Assembly (NCBI GenBank): GCA_036346405.1
Contig: CM070554.1
Location: forward strand, 44,353,058 to 44,417,057
From: Phyllostachys edulis
Lineage: Eukaryota; Streptophyta; Magnoliopsida; Poales; Poaceae
DNA length: 64,000 nucleotides
Reading direction: 5' to 3'
Each line of letters starts with the position of its first letter. Positions within the stretch are counted from its first letter, which is position 1. The notes under the pieces are model-generated. The model had not been told where the DNA came from, ran no database searches, and worked only from the letters and a program-made list of their open reading frames with translations. A program made the translations under genes and the position numbers. Below, one piece after another: positions 45,222-56,225 of this stretch.

Positions 45222-45254
45222 ATGACTGACATCACGAACCGGGAGTTCGAAGAG
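45122..45254 (+). repeat. 25-bp direct repeat at the gag start
   Basis: CATCACGAACCGGGAGTTCG plus AAGAG occurs at 45122-45146 and again at 45230-45254, 108 bp apart. The second copy is the gag N-terminus (MTDITNREFEELAQ). The first may mark an old deletion or duplication. Confidence 0.85.
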
Positions 45255-45808
45255 CTAGCCCAGCATGGCCAGAATTTGTACCAGTCTTCATCTCTGTGGT
45301 AAGATAATCACGGATGAGCAGAAGATTGAGAAGACTCTCTCTACTTTTCACCCGAATGCGGTGCAATCCGCACGCAACTATCGTCAAGACGGCTACAAGG
45401 AGTATGTCGAATTGATTGAGATCATGCAAGTTGCGGAAGCTCAAGATGATGTTTTAAGGAAGAACTACATCTCATGGCCTCGTAGTAGCAATGTTGGCCA
45501 TGAAGCCAATGCTAGCAGCTACAAGGTGAGGAAACCTCTCACGAAGGAGAGGGTAAGAAGGGTAAGGTCATGGGTCACAACATGTTATTGATGCTTTCCA
45601 GTCTAAGAAGAAGGGCAAAGGACAACATGAGGCACACCTCGCCATTGTAGGCATGGAGGATCCACACCCATTAGTTGCACTCATGGATATGGACAACCCA
45701 ATAGCAACCCCCATCACCCCTCCTTTGGACATCGCAGCGGTTGCAACCGTAGTTTCCCAGGAGGAGAAGATCGCCATGGAGCAGATTGAGGCAGAAGTTT
45801 CTGAATAA
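45222..45808 (+). pseudogene. Copia gag, internally deleted
   Basis: Starts ATGACTGACATC (MTDITNREFEELAQHGQN), then after a frame change reads LHLCGKIITDEQKIEKTLST, FHPNAVQSARNYRQDGY and LIEIMQVAEAQDDVL. This is the end of the UBN2-type copia gag domain; the central part of that domain is missing. After another frame change a tail rich in Pro, Ala and Glu ends at the stop 45806-45808. Gag would form the particle; this copy cannot. The position before protease agrees with copia order. Confidence 0.72.
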
Positions 45809-46026
45809 TTCGCTGATTCGATCTAGTGCACGCATTGCACTTAGATCTTTTTATAGCCACATGCAATTTGTGGTTGTGATGGAACATTGAATTATTTTAT
45901 CCTTTGAATAATGGTTGTAAGCTCTAGGAGAGCAAAGCATTAAATTCTCACGATGAGTCCTGCAAGGCCTATTTTCCCGTATTTATAATAGCAAGTTATT
46001 TTCTGATATTTGAAGTATTAGAATGC

Positions 46027-46359
46027 GTGTGGCGCCCTATGGAGGAAGTGTGCTTAGCGGATAGCGGCACAACGAATATCACCTTGAGAGAGACGAAATT
46101 CTTTCAGTCAATCAGCAAGAATGCTAGTAGTCTTACGACAATCGCAGGCAGTGATACCTGTATAATAGGCTCAGGAAGGGCCACAATTATACTCCCGATG
46201 GGCACAACTGTGGTCATTAAAGAAGTCTTATTGTACCCAGAATCGACTAGAACTCTCAAGTATATTCATGCTAACGGTTTCCACGTAGAGACTAAAGAAG
46301 AGTATGGTAAAGAACACCTGCTCATTACAAAGCGTGAAGAAAGTGAAAAAGTGTATTAG
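46027..46359 (+). pseudogene. Copia aspartic protease fragment
   Basis: EEVCLADSGTTNITLRETKFF contains the catalytic D-S-G intact, followed by AGSDTCIIGSGRATIILPMG and VLLYPESTRTL, the normal copia protease order. The open frame is 110 codons and ends near the GAG-pre-integrase block, where further stops occur. The catalytic triad is better preserved than in the Angela-like copy (D-T-E). Confidence 0.75.
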
Positions 46360-46369
46360 AACTACATCC

Positions 46370-47400
46370 TTCATATGAAATTGGGCTATACTACACTAAT
46401 ATTAATGCATCTACAGCCTATATTGCCCTGAAAACCGTATTTAAAAGCTCTGAACTTTTCTGACTCTAGCATGATAGATTACGCCACCAAGGTCTTAGGA
46501 TGATGATAAATATAATTAACAATTCACATGGACATAATATCGATGTAAAGAGTTTTCCAAATCAGGAAGATTTTGTGTGCCACGAATGTGTCACTGGGAA
46601 ATTAATTACTAGACCTTCTGCTTTGAAAGCGAAGGAGGAATTCCTTGTATTCCTGGACCGTACCCAAGGAGACATTTGCGGTTCTATACAGCCCCTGTCA
46701 TGGCCATTTAGGAATTTTATGGTGTTCATTGATGCTTCTCCGAAATGGTTGCACGTATGTTTATTGTCTACGAGAAACCACGCTTTTGAAAAGCTAATCT
46801 CGCAGATAATTAAAATTAAAAATAATTTACCTGATCATCATGTGAAGTCCACCAGAATAGACAACGCTAGAGAATTTATTTTGAAGGTATTTGATGATTA
46901 TTGCATGGCAATGGGAATTAAAGTTGAGCACTCCGTACCACATATCTACACCCAGAATTGACTAGCAGAGGCATTAATTAACAGAATTAAATTAATTGCC
47001 CGACTACTTTTGCGTAATTGTAATTTACCAACTACATGTTGGGGACATGCAGTCCTGCATGCAACAACTCTCATTAATTTTAGATCGTCGGCATATAACA
47101 TCCATTCACCTATGCAACCAGCGCAAGGGCAACACCAAAAATTTCTTATCTTCGAAGATTTGGTTGCAAGGTTTATGTACCTATACCATCACCACAGCGA
47201 ACTGCAATGGGCCCTCTCCGAAAGTATGGAATATACGTTGGTTATGAGACAACATCCGTAATCAGGTATTTTGACCCTATGACTACAGATTTGCATACCG
47301 CCCACTTCGCTAATAGCATATTTGATGATGATAGTTTCTCATCATTAGGGGAGGAAATCAACCCCTTGATGAAAAATATCAAGAAATAATGTTGCAAGCC
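46370..47400 (+). pseudogene. Copia GAG-pre-integrase and integrase, broken
   Basis: Reads MMINIINNSHGHNIDVKSF, FVCHECVTGKLITRPSALKA (part of the HHCC module), FLDRTQGDICGSIQP (first Asp), VFIDASPKWLHVCLLSTRNH, STRIDNAREFILKVFDDYC (second Asp) and GIKVEHSVPHIYTQN, then a stop where NG(L/V)AE carries the Glu. It continues in other frames through LINRIKLIARLLLRNCNLP to the GPLRKYGIYVGYE block typical after copia integrases. At least one stop and two frame changes make it inactive. Confidence 0.8.
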
Positions 47401-48059
47401 ATGGGAATCTATGCACATGACCCACGCACTAGTGAAGCAAATAGAGAAGTCCAGAAGATAATTGAAGTCTAGAAGACAAGAGAAGTCCCGAATATAATTA
47501 ATTTGCAAGCATTAGCGAATGAACTGCTTGACCACTTTAGTGATTTGAAGAGCGTGACCAAGTTGTATGTGCATGTACGTAATGCACCGGAGAGGGTTGA
47601 AATACCCAAGAAACAAAAAGTTATCCCTAATCCCGTCCAGAGGCCTCAGAAAAGGACGAGAACTCTGGCCCTCGAATCCGAAGTAACCGCGGACGCCTCG
47701 TGAAAAAGGATAAGAAGGACTTGACACAGCCGATCACAGAAGTTCCCCAGAACCAGAAGGGGAGCCAGTTGAGACCTGGCACCAGTATGGAACCTTCAGG
47801 ATGAGGCATACCAGATTTGAACATTCCCACGAAGGGAGATATTAGCATGGATGTGTGCGTATACATAGGAGCTGAAAAACTAAAGGGGCTTGCCCCCGTA
47901 ATGGGAAGAAGCGGTGAGCAAATAGAAGCATTAGAAGTATAATCTATGTGACCACGGGAGAATCTTTGAATATGACAACAGCCAATGCCGACATTTATTT
48001 TGCAAAGAAAATTGCCACAATCATCAATCTTGATCCAAAGCCTGCATCGCTCGCTGAAT

Positions 48060-48790
48060 GTAAGAAAAGATTAGATTGGAAAGATTGAAAGAAAGCAATA
48101 GAAACTGAATTATTATCTCTGAATAAAAAAAAGGTGTTTGGGCCTATAAGCCGCATGCCTTCCCATGTGCACCCTGTGGGGCATAAGTAGGTATTTGTTT
48201 GAAAGAGAAATGAAAATAATGAAATTGTAAGCAAGGCTCGTTGCACAAGGTTTCACACAACGTCCAGGAGTTGATTATGAAGAAACCTATTCTACGGTCA
48301 TGGGCGGACCTACCTTTAGATATTTAATATCAATGGTAGTAAACTTGAATTTAGAAATGAAGTTGATGGATGTCGTAACTGCATACCTTTATCGAAATTT
48401 GGATTCAGACATTTATATGAAAATACCTGAATGTATCCTTGTCCCGAACCAAGACAGAGCAAATAGAAATCTGTACAGTGTGGAACTCAAAAAGTCACTG
48501 TACGGACTTAAGTAATCAGGCAGGATGTGGTATAATCGCTTGAAGCGACTTTCTATGCAAGAAAGGCTACACGAATAATGAGAATAATCCCTGTGTAGTT
48601 ATATGATGATCCCATGATGGATTTTGTATAATCTCAGTGTATGTAGATGATCTGAACATCATTGGAACCCTGAAAGGTATTAAGGAAAGTAAGCTCTTAC
48701 CTGAAGTCAGAGTTCGAAATAAAAGATTTGGGTAAAACCAAATATTGCCTAGGCTTGTAGCTTGAGCATGCCCTTGAAGGGATATTAGCG
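48060..48790 (+). pseudogene. Copia reverse transcriptase, broken
   Basis: Readable blocks are TFRYLISMVVNLNLEMKLMD, VVTAYLYRNLDSDIYMKIPE (catalytic Asp in LMDVVTAYL), LYSVELKKSLYGLK, stop, SGRMWYNRL, then ISVYVDDLNIIGT (YVDD box near 48640) and DLGKTKYCLGL. Stops and frame changes lie between the blocks. Order and spacing are those of copia RT. Confidence 0.78.
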
Positions 48791-48939
48791 TATCAATCAG
48801 CCTACACTCAAAAGGTGTTAGAAATGTTCGGCTTTGGAAAGTCATACCCTTTGAAAGTGCCAATGGTCAGGAGATCTTTGCAGCAAGACAAGGATCCATA
48901 TAGACCTAAAGAAGAGGAGGAGGAAGTCTGGAACCGAAA

Positions 48940-49669
48940 TTCTCATACTTAAGTGCAATAGGAGCACTCATGTATTTAGCAAAATGTACTAGATCGGACA
49001 TCGCATTTGCCATGAACATATTGGCAAGGTATAATGCAAAACCTACCAAAGGGCATTAGTATGGAATAAAGGACATCTCCCGATACCTTCAAGGAAGCAA
49101 AGATATTGGTCTGTTCTACAGAAATAACCAAGACCTGTCTATGAATAGCTATACAGATGCTGGTACCTGTTAGACCCACATACAGCCAAGTTGCAAACAG
49201 ACTATGTATTCCTATGTGGTGGAACTACAATTTCATGGAAATCGTTTAAGCAATATCTTGTATCGACTTCGACAAACCACTCGGAAATAATAGCATTGTA
49301 CGAGGCCTCAGAGAATGTGTTTGGCTTCGGCAGATGATTTGCCACATCCAGCAGTCATGTAGATTGAATACCGCGTAAGCCCCCACTATTATCTATGAAG
49401 ATAATACAGCTTGTGTTGCACAAGTGCAGATGAGTTATGTGAAGAGTCAACACACAAAGCATATCAACCCCAAGTCCTTCTATGCTCATGAATTGCAAAA
49501 GATAGATGAAATTAAAGTACTGCATACTAAGTCATATGAAAATCTTACAGATTTATTCACTAAATTACTTCCAGCATCTAGCTTTGAAAGGTGCATACGT
49601 GGAATTGGAATGATGAGACTTAGAGAAGTGCAGAATTCAGGGGGAGAATCTTCACGAACTCATTATTGA
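48940..49669 (+). pseudogene. Copia RNase H and C-terminus, broken
   Basis: Reads LAKCTRSDIAFAMNILARY (end of RT), SMNSYTDAGTC (first catalytic Asp), then after frame changes EDNTACVAQVQMSYVKSQHTK with HINPKSFYAHELQK, VLHTKSYENLTDLFTKLLP and FERCIRGIGMMRLREVQNSG. These are the copia RNase H order and C-terminal tail. Several stops. The gene ends about 240 bp before the PPT. Confidence 0.78.
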
Positions 49670-49900
49670 AAGTTGATCATGAAGATCGAGTACCCAACGA
49701 GTAAATCCTGGACATTAAATGAAATTAGGTGGATTATACTCTTTTTCTTTTGACGAGTTTTCCTGAAGTTTCTCAGCTAAGGTTTTTAATAAGACAATTC
49801 GTGCAACGCAGCAGAACGTGTATCATGTACTCTTTCTCTAAATTTTTCCCACTGGGTTTTTATGAAGTTTTGATGAGGCATGAACATGTGAGGATGTGTG

Positions 49901-49912
49901 CCCAAGGGGGAG
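49901..49912 (+). other. Polypurine tract of the copia element
   Basis: CCCAAGGGGGAG directly before the 3' LTR start TGTTAGGAAACC. Confidence 0.85.
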
Positions 49913-50176
49913 TGTTAGGAAACCATGGGCCTGGCTCAGCAGCCGGGCCATGGGTGGACGCCACATCCAAAACCCTAGCAGGGTCTTTAGCCTATAAATA
50001 GGGAGTGTCACTCATTGTAAAAGTCTGATCATGAGAAGAAAAATAAAGATAAGAAAGAAGTTCTCCATATCTCTGTGTTCAATCTACTATTCTGTATTTG
50101 TGTTCTTGTATGCGATTCTACGCTTGTCTACGAAGTAATCGCTCGGATTGGACTCACCAGCGACAGTTACTCAACA
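49913..50176 (+). mobile_element. Copia 3' LTR (264 bp)
   Basis: Same length and ends as the 5' LTR; TATA-like CCTATAAATAGGG at 49991-50003. Confidence 0.9.
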
Positions 50177-50328
50177 AAAAATATATCTTTATTCCGAAAG
50201 GAGTTAAAATAATATTTTAGTAATAGAACTTTTATTGAAAAAATTACATTTTTGGGCTTCGGTCTTGGCCTTTGGGCTTTCTGGGGCCGCCCTGAAGTTC
50301 GGCCCGACTGGCCTTTGAACAAGACTAG
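50177..50328. mobile_element. Right part of a hAT-like MITE split by the copia insertion
   Basis: Contains TTTATTCCGAAAGG and GGGCTTTCTGGGGCC, and ends TTTGAACAAGACTAG, which pairs imperfectly with the left end at 43418. Confidence 0.4.
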
Positions 50329-51175
50329 CAAAAAAATCTTTCTTTCATTGCAATGCCATCGAAAATCACACGAGATCTAACGGCGCTAGGATACGTTGAG
50401 ATCTGCAAGCCCAAATTTGTGCGGTGGCGGTGTCGAGATCCAATGAAGTATGCATGTTAAGTGGCGGCTTCACGCACCGCTGGCACTGCTTCACGGATAC
50501 GTCGTCGCTAATACCCCTGGGTTTTCTATATGTATGACAAAATACTTGTAGTTTTAGTAAAATAAATCTTAACGTCGAACAGTCATACAAAAACCAGCTT
50601 TCTTTTGTCTAAAAAAAACAACTTATCCACAAACCTTGTTCCCACTCTTCCCAATACATATCACATCCTCTTCAAATCCTACTACAGATCTAGGATTAAA
50701 TTTTAGATATGACGGAGTTGTTAGCGTGAACCAAAGAGTATTACCTAAAAGCAAAGGAATCCACAAAAAACTATATTGCAATCACACTAATATGAGTACA
50801 TGACACTAAATGAATCAACAACTACAATCCACGCACGAACATGTGATAAAGCTTACACATCAATTATTCGATTTGAGACAACCATGTGGAAATTAGGTGA
50901 GGTGTGAGAGGATAGAGTACTTATTAGTCTTCGACGTTACTATAGCTAACTTGCTGCTTGGTTCTTGCCCTTAGGAGCCCCTTGGCGGCTTGGCCCAGCC
51001 TCATGCCGACGCCGTCCCCTAGTCCCCCTTGGCTCCTCACCACTCGGAACAAGCGCCACCAAAGGCGGCAAGCCACAAGGTGCAAGTTGCCCGATGCTCA
51101 TTGCTCACTGCTTTCTGCCAGAGCGCCGCTCGGCTGGCTCACTAAGCGCTTGCTCATTGCTGCGCCGATGCCACC
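50329..51175. other. Possible single-copy DNA, nothing recognised
   Basis: No transposon end, domain or repeat was recognised. The right half (50960-51175) is GC-rich. Open frames of 75-104 codons there show no known family. It continues after solo LTR F at 55438. Confidence 0.4.
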
Positions 51176-51419
51176 GTGCTTGTAACACCCTGATTTTCAG
51201 AGCCTTTTTGAAAATTTTCAAAATAAAAAAGAACCATTTGGTTTTGATGAGAATTCAAAGCTTAAACCCGAGAATTTGAATTTGAAGAGTTTAAAATGAC
51301 TAAGCTAAACTTCAACTAATCCAAAGCTTAGTTCTTTTGGTCTTTTCTAGCTCTCTAGAGCTATCTCTCCTCTTTTCCTTTCCTCTATCCTATATTTGGA
51401 CATTCTTATATGTCCGCAC

Positions 51420-53010
51420 CGTCCCTCTTGTTGGACCTCTCGATTGTTGTTATTTCTCCCTTGTCTTTATGGGGTCCTTCCTCTCCCTAGAAATCTCTCT
51501 CTATCGAGACTTTTGTCTAGTCTACCTCTTTGGTCCGCACCACCTTTGGGTGGGACCTCTCTCTGCTTTCTTTTGTAGTTTGGACCTCTTGAGGTTTAGG
51601 CTTCCTTTGAGCTAGACCTCCTCCGAGGTCTAGATCATCCTTGTGGCTTTAAACCACTTTCCCTTTTATTTGGGTACTCTCTTGGATCGATCCTCTCGTG
51701 TCCGACCTCCCTTTGGTTTGGGCGCTTTGGATCTCTTTGTTGGTTTGAATCCCTTTTGTCCGACCTCCTTCCTGTGTTCGAGACTTTTTCTAAGTCTAGA
51801 CTTCCTGATGATTAGACCCTTTTGTATGCCCAAACCTCCTTACCACTTGGACCTCACCTATGGTGCGGATCTCTCATTTGTCTTGATCTACTTGATGTCT
51901 CAGATCTCTTTTTGATCATAAACCTCATTCTTTGTTTGGGTATACTCTTATGCTAGACCTCCTCAAGTCTTTTGCTTGAGTCTCCCCATGTTCACGGGCC
52001 TCTCTCCCGCTGATTCGAGACCTCACCCCTGGATCTAGCAATTCCGACCTCTTCCGTGTTAGATCCCAGGCCTGCACCTCATGCTTGTCAAATCTAACAG
52101 CTTTTGATCTTGTCCTTGATAGATCCGAGGGCTCCAATTCTTCCCGTATCCTTGCTTACGGACCTCCTTTCTTGCCAATCGTGACTGTTGGGATCTCCTG
52201 TGAGGTCCTAGCCATCGATTTCCACCTTTCTATTTGAGCTTGACCTTGGACCTCCCGTGAGTAGGTCGTTGGACATCTGTCCGAGAGGACCTCCTCCCGG
52301 TTGTGTCTGCTAGACCTCCTGTCCTTTGACCTCATCCTAACGGCCTGCACCTCGTGTCTAGGCCGTTGAGATGTTCTTTGATCATATCTCGAGCCATCCG
52401 CACCTCTTCCAGAGGTGATCTAAACCGCTCCGACCTCCTTTGATCATCATCTCTGAGCCGCTCAGATCTCCCTTGCTTATTTTCTTGATCGTCGGATCTC
52501 TCCGACTTTTGATCTTGACCGTCGACCTCCTCCTTATGAGATCGGACCGTCAGACCAGACCTTCATGGTCTGTCCTCGGGAGACCATCTCGTGGGTGTCT
52601 TTCGGACCTTCTGTCCATGAGACCTCCCCCTTGTGTGTCCTTTGGGACCTCCTCCTTGTTTAGTTGGATCTTTCCATGTCCTTCAGGACCTCTCCGTGTT
52701 CTCTAGGACCTCCCCTTTGTCTGGATCCCAACCGTCCGGACCTCCCTTGCAGAGATCTCAACAATGGGACCTCCCATGTCCCACCTTCCTGTGGAGTTTT
52801 GGACCTCCTTTAAGTTCCAACTTCCCTATGGTGTTCAGACCCTTATGGTCTGGACCTCCCTTTTGTGTTTAAACCTTTGTGGTTTAGAATTCTAATGTCT
52901 TTTGCACCTCATGTCCTTAGACCTCCTTGTGGCCTTTAGGACCTTTTGTCCTCAAATACCTCCCTGTCTGTCTGCAGGACCTCCTCTGTGGATCTCCTCG
53001 CAGGACCTCC
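51420..53010 (+). repeat. GACCTCC-rich degenerate repeat in solo LTR F
   Basis: More than 20 copies of GACCTCC or a one-base variant recur at irregular 20-45-bp spacing with CT-rich spacers. A second cluster at 55150-55420 lies at the other end of the LTR and includes the palindromes GACCTCCCGGGAGGTC and GACCTCTTAGGAGGTC. All long frames here are by-products. Confidence 0.75.
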
Positions 53011-53251
53011 TCCTTGGACTGTTCCCTTTGACCAAGCTGTTCACCCTTTGACTGGTTTCCCTTGGCTCTTAAGTGCATTTGATGTGGGATGAGTCACATT
53101 AAATGCTGCCATCTACCCTTGTCCTCTTTTCTACTTTTGTCACATCCCTTGCTTTCTTTATCCTTTCTAGTACCTTGGGGTAGTTTGCCTCTGTACCAAT
53201 ACACTGAATTCGGTCACCTTCTTTTTATAATGCTTCTATTCTTTTTCCTCC

Positions 53252-53262
53252 TTTAAATAAAG
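53252..53262 (+). promoter_or_regulatory. TATA-like box of solo LTR F
   Basis: TTTAAATAAAG follows the CT-rich block and precedes AGCATCGGGAAC, about 1.5 kb before the hairpin module. Confidence 0.4.
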
Positions 53263-54778
53263 CATCGGGAACACCCACTGCCTCCTTGTTCTTCATTTCG
53301 GCCTCTGCCCTCAACTCTCGGTTTTGAGGAGCTCTCCAAGCCCCCTGGTTCGGACCCCCTCTGGAGCCCGAGCCCTTCAACCGTCAGACCTCCTCCCAAG
53401 GATCTTCTCTGGTTTTTCTTTTAGTATCATCCTCTGCTATTTACCTCTTGCTCAGTTCATCCGGATTTCATTTGGATCTTTATTTGCCTTGCTTTGTATA
53501 ATGTAGATCTTGGCGCACAGAGAGCCAGAGCTATGTGAGAGAATAGAATCTTAAGCTACCAAGCAAGAGGCAAGTTACACTCTTGATCATATTGCACCCA
53601 GCTCAAATTATTTATGTTCAATTTCAAAGTATAATGCATGCTTATTTCTACCAAGTTATTTCAATACTGTCTTTAAACACATAGTTATGCCTAATTCCTT
53701 CATATGGCCAACTTGACATTGAACCCAATCTGTTGTCACCATAGACAAAACCTGGATTATACATTAGTGTGAACCAGGAGCAATTGTAAAACCAAATGCT
53801 TAGACTTGCTTAGACCAAAAGTACTTGATTTGGGAAAATCTTTACCATCATGACCAACTATCGATGAAATGTTTTGGCCATGACATTGGGGTGTCATGGA
53901 CGATGAAAATATTGTCGGGAAGCAAAGAAAATGGAAATTGATTTAGACTTGGGCTAATTGGTTCGCTTGGTTGGTGCAAGGTTTATGCACGGACTCTATC
54001 CCGGAAAAGGTGGAGGTCCAGGGTATGTGTTTGTCGCCCAAGTTAGTTGAGGACCTGTCTTTGAGCCGCCAATGCTAGGCCTATAATGGGCTATGCCAAA
54101 ATCGTGCAACCACATGTCTCGGTGTGGGGCGTGGGATCTGGTGAATAATTTGCAAAACTCTACCATAGGTCGCTCCATTGGAGGTGTGGGAGGTCTTATA
54201 TGGCCAATGGTCTTTTATAACCTCATGTTCTCCCACGGTGCAAGAGGGGCTTCCATTGGATTGCGATCCATAGGGGTGAAACCTTAGCAAGGAAAGGCTG
54301 TGGTGGAGCAATGCATTGTAAAGGCCTTGTCATGAACTCTAGACCTCTTACCTTCTAAGGTGAGAGGTGGCACTCACAAGATGCCAAACAAACTAGAGTA
54401 CTCATGTCATGTGGGTAAAGTGCACAACCTCTGCAGAGTTAAATCTATTCAATAGCCGTGTCCACGGTCATGGACATCTTGGCAATGCCACTCGAGTTAG
54501 ATATTGGTTTTGGGTTCTAAATGTTTATTAAATTGTTTTGGGATTGCTATCCCATGGGTTTGGGCAGGAGCCTTGTGACAGAGGGTATCCTTCACCATCT
54601 TGATGATGAAAGTTATCCAACCGAAAATTGCTTTGATAAAATGAACTTTATCTATTAAGTACCGCTTTGGAACTTAGTATTTGTATTTGAAAGAAACATG
54701 GCTTTATGCAAATCAACCATATTAAGCTTTCCATTGTGATATCCATTTATGCATGTCATTCATTATCTAATCTGTAAC

Positions 54779-54830
54779 TTGCGAGCACGGTTGTTGTGCT
54801 CACTCTTGCTTGTCATTGTCTTTAGCAGAA
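54779..54830 (+). promoter_or_regulatory. Conserved hairpin plus 3'-splice-like module, LTR F
   Basis: GAGCAC (54783-54788), seven-base loop, GTGCTC (54796-54801), followed by ACTCTTGCTTGTCATTGTC and TTTAGCAG. Compared with GAGTAC/GTACTC, one T-A pair is replaced by C-G on both sides. Confidence 0.65.
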
Positions 54831-55437
54831 TTGGAAGCTTTGGGATAACCTTGTTTGTGGACCTAGTGGTCCCGAACGACTAGGATGCGCCCTCCAAATT
54901 GGTGCTGTGGTGTATCGGGTGGCTTAAGTGTTTTACCTTCTCGTCAGTATTTTGCTTGTTAGATTGTAAGCTCTCTTGTAAACAACTCCCTTGATATTAA
55001 TAAAGTCGGGTCAGTGTTGCAATGCTATCACCCTTGTTGTTGTGAAGAGCTAGCCATGATCCTTGGGACTAGCTCAAGATGCACAGGAACCACGGAGTAA
55101 GCTCAGTCCTCCCCACCACCCTTAGGGTTGGGCGTGTGTGTGGTCTCAGGTGGTCTCAGCCTCCACGACCTCCTCTCGTGGGTCGTGGGTGGTCTTGGGA
55201 TGACCACAGACCTCCACGACCTCCCCGGTCTCGCAGCCGTGGCAGTCTGCGGGGTGCTCCATGGCTCCACGACCTTCTCGGTCTGTCTCTCTGGACTTCC
55301 AGTGGTCTGCTGACCTCCCGGGAGGTCTTAGTGGATCTGTCCGAGAGGTCCTTGGACCTCTTAGGAGGTCCTGATGGACTTTCCAGGAGCTCTTGGAGGA
55401 CCTCTCGGGTGCCCTGGGGTTTGGTCGCTACAGTGAT

Positions 55438-55807
55438 CAACCCACTCCGTTGCTGCCGACCTACCACGTCGCTAGGGTTCGGCCGCAGCTGCACTCGCAC
55501 ACTCGAGCAGCCAGTCGAAGAAGAGAGACTAGTGAACGTTTGGATCTGGGCAAGCATGCACTCGAGCCTGCCTTAGCTCCTTAGCAGGCTACGACCCACC
55601 TTCTTCGAACGGCCTAGGAAGGCCCCAATGTAAACCTCATGCGACGCCAATTCTTCTCCTTCTCAAATGACGGCTAGGGCGTTGGGCGGAGGGGTGGGTT
55701 TTTTCGGACACCACTAGAGTTCGCTAGAACGGTGATCCGCCCTCACCATCGCGCGTCGGTGGTAAGATCACCTGAGCCGAAGGAGTACAGGTGCTGCACG
55801 ATCTCCA
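55438..55807. other. GC-rich DNA, nothing recognised
   Basis: Continues the pre-insertion sequence from 51175. No domain, exon or repeat was recognised. Confidence 0.4.
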
Positions 55808-55812
55808 AATAC

Positions 55813-56201
55813 TGTTAGAAATTCTACTCGTGGACGCACACTTTCTCGGGTGAGGGAGACAAACTTACGAAGAGGGAGAACACACAGAAGATTTTGCCTA
55901 GCATTGCAACTGCCTAGTGCTACTTTTCTTTCTTTCTATTCTTCTCTCTTTTCTGTTTGGCTCAACTCAAAAACAACAACGTTAATGAGGCTAAATAGCT
56001 CATCAACAAACACCATGACCCCCACTAACCCACTGCTCTAATGCAAACACTAATGCACACATGCAACCCACTAACCCACTACTCTAATGCACACATGCAA
56101 CGCACGCACTCGCGCATGTAACGCACACACTAACAGCATACTAACGCAACACTAACCCACTGGTCTTGATTATTCCTAACAATTTTTTGATTATTCCTAA
56201 C
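55813..56201 (-). mobile_element. TR-GAG 3' LTR
   Basis: On the minus strand it starts TGTTAGGAATAATC and ends GTAGAATTTCTAACA. The last 20 bp near 56182-56201 repeat the terminal motif. It contains several CTAATGCACACATGCAA-type subrepeats, as does the other LTR. Confidence 0.88.
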
Positions 56202-56225
56202 AATTTCCTCCTAATCAAGATGGCT

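Larger units (their letters stand above)
43500..50176 (+). mobile_element. Decayed Ty1/copia element with 264-bp LTRs
   Basis: LTRs at 43500-43763 and 49913-50176 have equal length and the same ends (TGTTAGGAAACC...CTCAACA). A PBS-like CGTTATCAGCATG follows the 5' LTR, and the PPT CCCAAGGGGGAG precedes the 3' LTR. Gag, protease, integrase, RT and RNase H follow in copia order on the plus strand, all with stops or frameshifts. Flanks are A-rich (aaaat / aaaaat), compatible with but not proving a 5-bp TSD. The lineage within copia is not assigned. Confidence 0.88.
51181..55432 (+). mobile_element. Solo LTR F (TGTAACACCC family)
   Basis: 4,252 bp from TGTAACACCCTGATTTTCAG to GGTTTGGTCGCTACA. 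Flanks gtgct (51176-51180) and gtgat (55433-55437) agree at four of five positions. No PBS, PPT or coding domain. It carries the GACCTCC-rich block, a TATA-like box at 53252 and the hairpin module at 54783. The most diverged of the six solo LTRs. Confidence 0.75.

Noticed and set aside
43495..50181. TSD aaaat for the 264-bp-LTR copia element
   Set aside because: Both flanks are A-rich but out of register by one base, so the match could be chance.
55079..55576. 165-codon frame and overlapping minus-strand frames
   Set aside because: They cross the right end of solo LTR F and its GACCTCC repeats; no similarity recognised.
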